In this document: piece after piece, positions 53,237 to 54,961 of the stretch
How the letters are laid out: the number at the start of each line of letters is the position of its first letter
Numbering within the stretch: position 1 is the stretch's first letter
From: Candidatus Bathyarchaeota archaeon
GTDB lineage: Archaea; Thermoproteota; Bathyarchaeia; Bathyarchaeales; Bathycorpusculaceae
Length of the DNA: 54,961 nucleotides
Direction: 5' to 3'
Assembly: GCA_022865885.1 (NCBI GenBank)
Contig: JALHSQ010000005.1
Location: 1-54,961 of the forward strand
Position numbers and translations under genes: made by a program
Notes under the pieces: generated by a model
Seen by the model: the letters and a program-made list of their open reading frames with translations, nothing else
Databases searched by the model: none
What the model was told of the DNA's origin: nothing

Positions 53237-53665
53237 CTAGAGAGGCGCATCGGGTGCTCGTTTGATCTTTGTGAAAATGGTGCCGTCCTCTGTAACCAAA
53301 GTGATGTTGTAAGCATATCTGGTTCCCAACGTCGACCAGTTCCACCTGAAATTCTCTATTTGTAGTGTTACCCGTGTGTTTGGCTGGATTGTCACTGGGA
53401 GCTTCGGGTAAAGGTACGGATAGGGATCATTGGTCACTTCGCTGCCGTTAACGAAAACTGCGACAACAGTCATGGTTGCGCTCTTGTTGTTTTCTATTAT
53501 TATCTTTATCACAGGCCAAAGTCGTGTTGACTCGAACTCAATCTCCGCTATCCCATAACCCCTCGGAGAAATCAAATACATATAGACCACATATGTCGCT
53601 GCAAAGAGAAATGCAACCCCGATTACGACTGCAACGATTATTGCAGCCACATGAACACTCTTCAT
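53237..53665 (-). CDS. Membrane-anchored protein of unknown function
   Basis: A 142-residue protein with one N-terminal helix (VAAIIVAVVIGVAFLFAATYVVYMY), which anchors it, and an extracytoplasmic beta-rich domain (about 35-142) with Thr/Val strands (KSATMTVVAVFVNGSEV; VTIQPNTRVTLQIENFRWNW). It is like the archaeal flagellin/pilin-type or archaellum-associated beta sandwiches, but no pilin cleavage site is visible. It stands between tfrB and a flavodoxin gene. Confidence 0.7.
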   Translation of the reverse strand: MKSVHVAAIIVAVVIGVAFLFAATYVVYMYLISPRGYGIAEIEFESTRLWPVIKIIIENNKSATMTVVAVFVNGSEVTNDPYPYLYPKLPVTIQPNTRVTLQIENFRWNWSTLGTRYAYNITLVTEDGTIFTKIKRAPDAPL

Positions 53666-53747
53666 ACTGCCTTTCGCCGCTGTCTTCCCTTTCCAAGCTT
53701 TCCCACAAGTTGGATAAAACCTTACCCCAAACCATCGGCAGCCTGCA

Positions 53748-54299
53748 TCAATTCGAGATGGACATTACTTTTCGTGCGAAATCCGAAGCATTTTCCAAAT
53801 CCGCTTGACTCGGATGCTTTGGGGCTTCCTGAATATATGCTTTCCATTCGTCATGCGACCTGATTATTGCGCAGTGTATGAATACTTGAATCCGAAGGTT
53901 AGGTGAACCTTGGCAGTGATAGTATCCCTTGAAGTCGATTTGCTTTTCTTTGCTTATGCTCTCGAAAGAATCTATGCATTTGGACGCCCACTTGTCGAAA
54001 AGAGCCTGACCATGTTCATTTTGCTCAGGAGTCCACACTGAGTGTGTAAAGAAGCCTGCTAATTTGAACTTTGGTGATTCTGGAAGCCCCTTCAAGAGCT
54101 TCTTAACTGGAGCTGCCAAGTCCGACGAGTGACAAGCGGAACCCAGAAAAACTAGGTCGTAATTGTTCAACGTTTCTGAGCTGATGTCTTTTGCTCTCTT
54201 CAGGTGTGCTTCATGTTCTCTTGAAGCTTCTTCATAAATCGCCTTGGCGATTTTCTCCGTGTTTCCAGTTTCACTGTAATAGGCGACGAGCACTTTCAA
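53748..54299 (-). CDS. Flavodoxin-family protein
   Basis: A 183-residue FMN-binding protein. Phosphate loop LVAYYSETGNTEKIA, the second loop LVFLGSACHSSDL (G-S-A-C-H instead of G-S-P-T-Y-Y in the gene at 32145), then the third FMN loop at FFTHSVWTPEQNEH. The long C-terminus (about 120-183) contains CQGSPNLRIQVFIHC and is rich in charged helices. It resembles archaeal type A flavoprotein-like or flavodoxin proteins with an unknown redox partner. The ATG start lies at the end of a promoter region shared with the IR element. Confidence 0.85.
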   Translation of the reverse strand: MKVLVAYYSETGNTEKIAKAIYEEASREHEAHLKRAKDISSETLNNYDLVFLGSACHSSDLAAPVKKLLKGLPESPKFKLAGFFTHSVWTPEQNEHGQALFDKWASKCIDSFESISKEKQIDFKGYYHCQGSPNLRIQVFIHCAIIRSHDEWKAYIQEAPKHPSQADLENASDFARKVMSISN

Positions 54300-54410
54300 T
54301 GTGATGCTCTCTCCTGAGGTTTGGAAGGCAAGCGCGCTTATTTGTTTTTGCTCGCATTGTACAAATCACGTGCATCGGTTGGTTGCATTAAACTTTACCC
54401 CAATCAACCA

Positions 54411-54464
54411 ACGGACGACGCCTACGACCTACGAACGACGACGCCTACGACGACCTACAACGCT
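54411..54464 (+). repeat. Short imperfect tandem repeat
   Basis: The unit ACGACGCCTACGAC occurs twice, each followed by CCTAC or GACCTAC; the stretch is almost entirely made from A, C and G in triplet-like order (ACG, CCT, ACG). It may be a slippage product or a repeat-containing element. Confidence 0.5.
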
Positions 54465-54499
54465 TGCTTCAGGAAAGGAGAAAGAGGAATACTTGAAAG

Positions 54500-54587
54500 G
54501 TGTATACTCGATTCAGCACACACATATGATTGACAAGAAGAAAGGAAAGGATAAGGTATATGGGTAGTATCGAAATCGAGTATACAC
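54500..54587. repeat. Perfect 14-base inverted repeat with 60-base spacer
   Basis: GTGTATACTCGATT at 54500-54513 and its exact reverse complement at 54574-54587. Each arm contains the small palindrome GTATAC. The spacer is A/G-rich. It lies just before the promoter of the acetyltransferase and may be a hairpin, an operator pair or the ends of a small non-autonomous element. Confidence 0.6.
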
Positions 54588-54592
54588 TAATG

Positions 54593-54616
54593 TTGCGGAA
54601 AAGCTATAGCTGAACC
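54593..54616 (+). promoter_or_regulatory. 24-base promoter-like repeat, second copy
   Basis: Same block as 11775-11798, 22 of 24 bases identical. The TATA-like CTATAG lies about 40 bases before the acetyltransferase TTG start. Confidence 0.5.
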
Positions 54617-54645
54617 GAAAGCAACAATTCTGTTTGGTGTTCAAT

Positions 54646-54961
54646 TTGCTGGAAGGTAAGAATGTGAATCTGCGTGTCATGAAGAAAGAAGAGTTGCCAC
54701 TGTTTGCAGAATGGATTAACCAGCCTGAGTTCTTTGGTGAATGTAATCCTTTACGACAGACATCCAAAGCAGAGATAGAGAAGAATTATGATAAAGGCAC
54801 TCTTGAACAAACGGGGTTTATTATTGAGAAGAAAGACGGAACCAAAATCGGTTTCATATTCGCTTTTTGCATCATGCACCCAGCTTACAAGCAACTTGAA
54901 ATAGGTTATTTTCTAGTTCCAAGTGAGAGAGGAAAAGGCTACTGCGCCGAAGCTGTAAGGA
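54646..54961 (+). CDS. GNAT acetyltransferase, N-terminal part (cut by window end)
   Basis: The frame runs off the window edge. From a TTG at 54646 it encodes LEGKNVNLRVMKKEELPLFA, closely similar to the acetyltransferase at 11218 (LEGKNVNLRVAEKEDSSLLA). It reaches the acetyl-CoA loop (VPSERGKGYCAEAVR). The two share long identical stretches (EKKDG, KIG, ERGKGYC) and are recent paralogues. The second half, with the N-x-x-S-x-x-x-x-x-K-x-G-F motif, lies beyond the window. The promoter block is shared with 11775. Confidence 0.85.
   Translation, partial: MLEGKNVNLRVMKKEELPLFAEWINQPEFFGECNPLRQTSKAEIEKNYDKGTLEQTGFIIEKKDGTKIGFIFAFCIMHPAYKQLEIGYFLVPSERGKGYCAEAVR

Larger units (their letters stand above)
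54300..54645. other. Gene-free stretch with tandem repeat and inverted repeat
   Basis: About 345 bases. It holds a CGACG/CCTACGAC-rich tandem repeat (54411-54464), a perfect 14-base inverted repeat (54500-54513 with 54574-54587), and the promoter block for the next gene (54593-54616). Two overlapping plus frames (54301-54567 and 54321-54533) run through these repeats and are rejected as genes. Confidence 0.55.

Noticed and set aside
54301-54567. Two overlapping frames over the tandem repeat
   Set aside because: The Arg/Thr-rich translations come from the repeat; they carry no other sign of coding.
1-54961. CRISPR array
   Set aside because: I looked for evenly spaced direct repeats of 24-37 bases with unique spacers and saw none; the repeats present are dispersed or inverted.

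Overview
The window reads as a chromosomal segment of an archaeon, most likely a TACK-group lineage close to Bathyarchaeia. The lineage is inferred from gene content; I could run no search. Evidence for Archaea: a GMP synthase split into two genes, PurP-type FAICAR synthetase, an EF-2 type elongation factor, a TrmB-family regulator, a tRNA with no encoded CCA, TATA-box promoters, and many TTG/GTG starts. DnaK-DnaJ-GrpE, dockerin modules and NosD-type beta-helix proteins are also compatible with that group.

Layout. 1-9,000: cell-surface and secreted proteins (end of a trypsin-like protease, a beta-helix/dockerin protein, a LemA/TPM pair, and a 1434-residue fusion of a peptide-binding protein, beta-helix and dockerin). 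9,000-15,400: an accessory, partly decayed stretch with a truncated integrase, a frameshifted Lrp regulator, short orphan genes, a PIN-like protein, a GNAT acetyltransferase and dispersed repeats. 15,400-20,900: a heat-shock island (HTH regulator, Hsp20, GrpE, DnaK, DnaJ). 20,980-24,850: a tight purine operon (class II PurE, PurC, two PurP paralogues). 25,100-29,750: a kinase-like protein, an EF-2 paralogue without the diphthamide histidine, OGG1-type glycosylase and a thioredoxin-like protein. 29,770-37,500: two ABC export systems, one with a permease interrupted by a single in-frame TGA, a tRNA-CAT, a flavodoxin and an M24 peptidase. 37,500-47,420: methylmalonyl-CoA mutase large subunit facing a three-gene biotin-dependent carboxyltransferase set (MmdA, PycB-like, biotin carrier), then regulators, biotin ligase and methylmalonyl-CoA epimerase. 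48,150-53,130: split GMP synthase and a two-gene fumarate reductase of the TfrA/TfrB type. 53,200-54,961: a membrane-anchored protein, a flavodoxin, an inverted-repeat element and the start of a second GNAT gene.

How it works together. The most striking reading is metabolic. MmdA (12S-like), PycB (5S-like) and the small biotin carrier (1.3S-like) match the three parts of propionibacterial methylmalonyl-CoA:pyruvate transcarboxylase. The mutase, epimerase, biotin ligase and fumarate reductase lie within 16 kb. Together these cover most of the diagnostic steps of a Wood-Werkman style propionate/succinate cycle. No biotin carboxylase, sodium-pump beta subunit or B12-binding mutase subunit is visible here. 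Other notable points are the EF-2 paralogue with Met at the diphthamide position, a DnaK with Ser at a conserved phosphate-loop Asp, palindromic operators at hsp20 and at a TrmB gene, and two genes that seem to lack a standard start codon.
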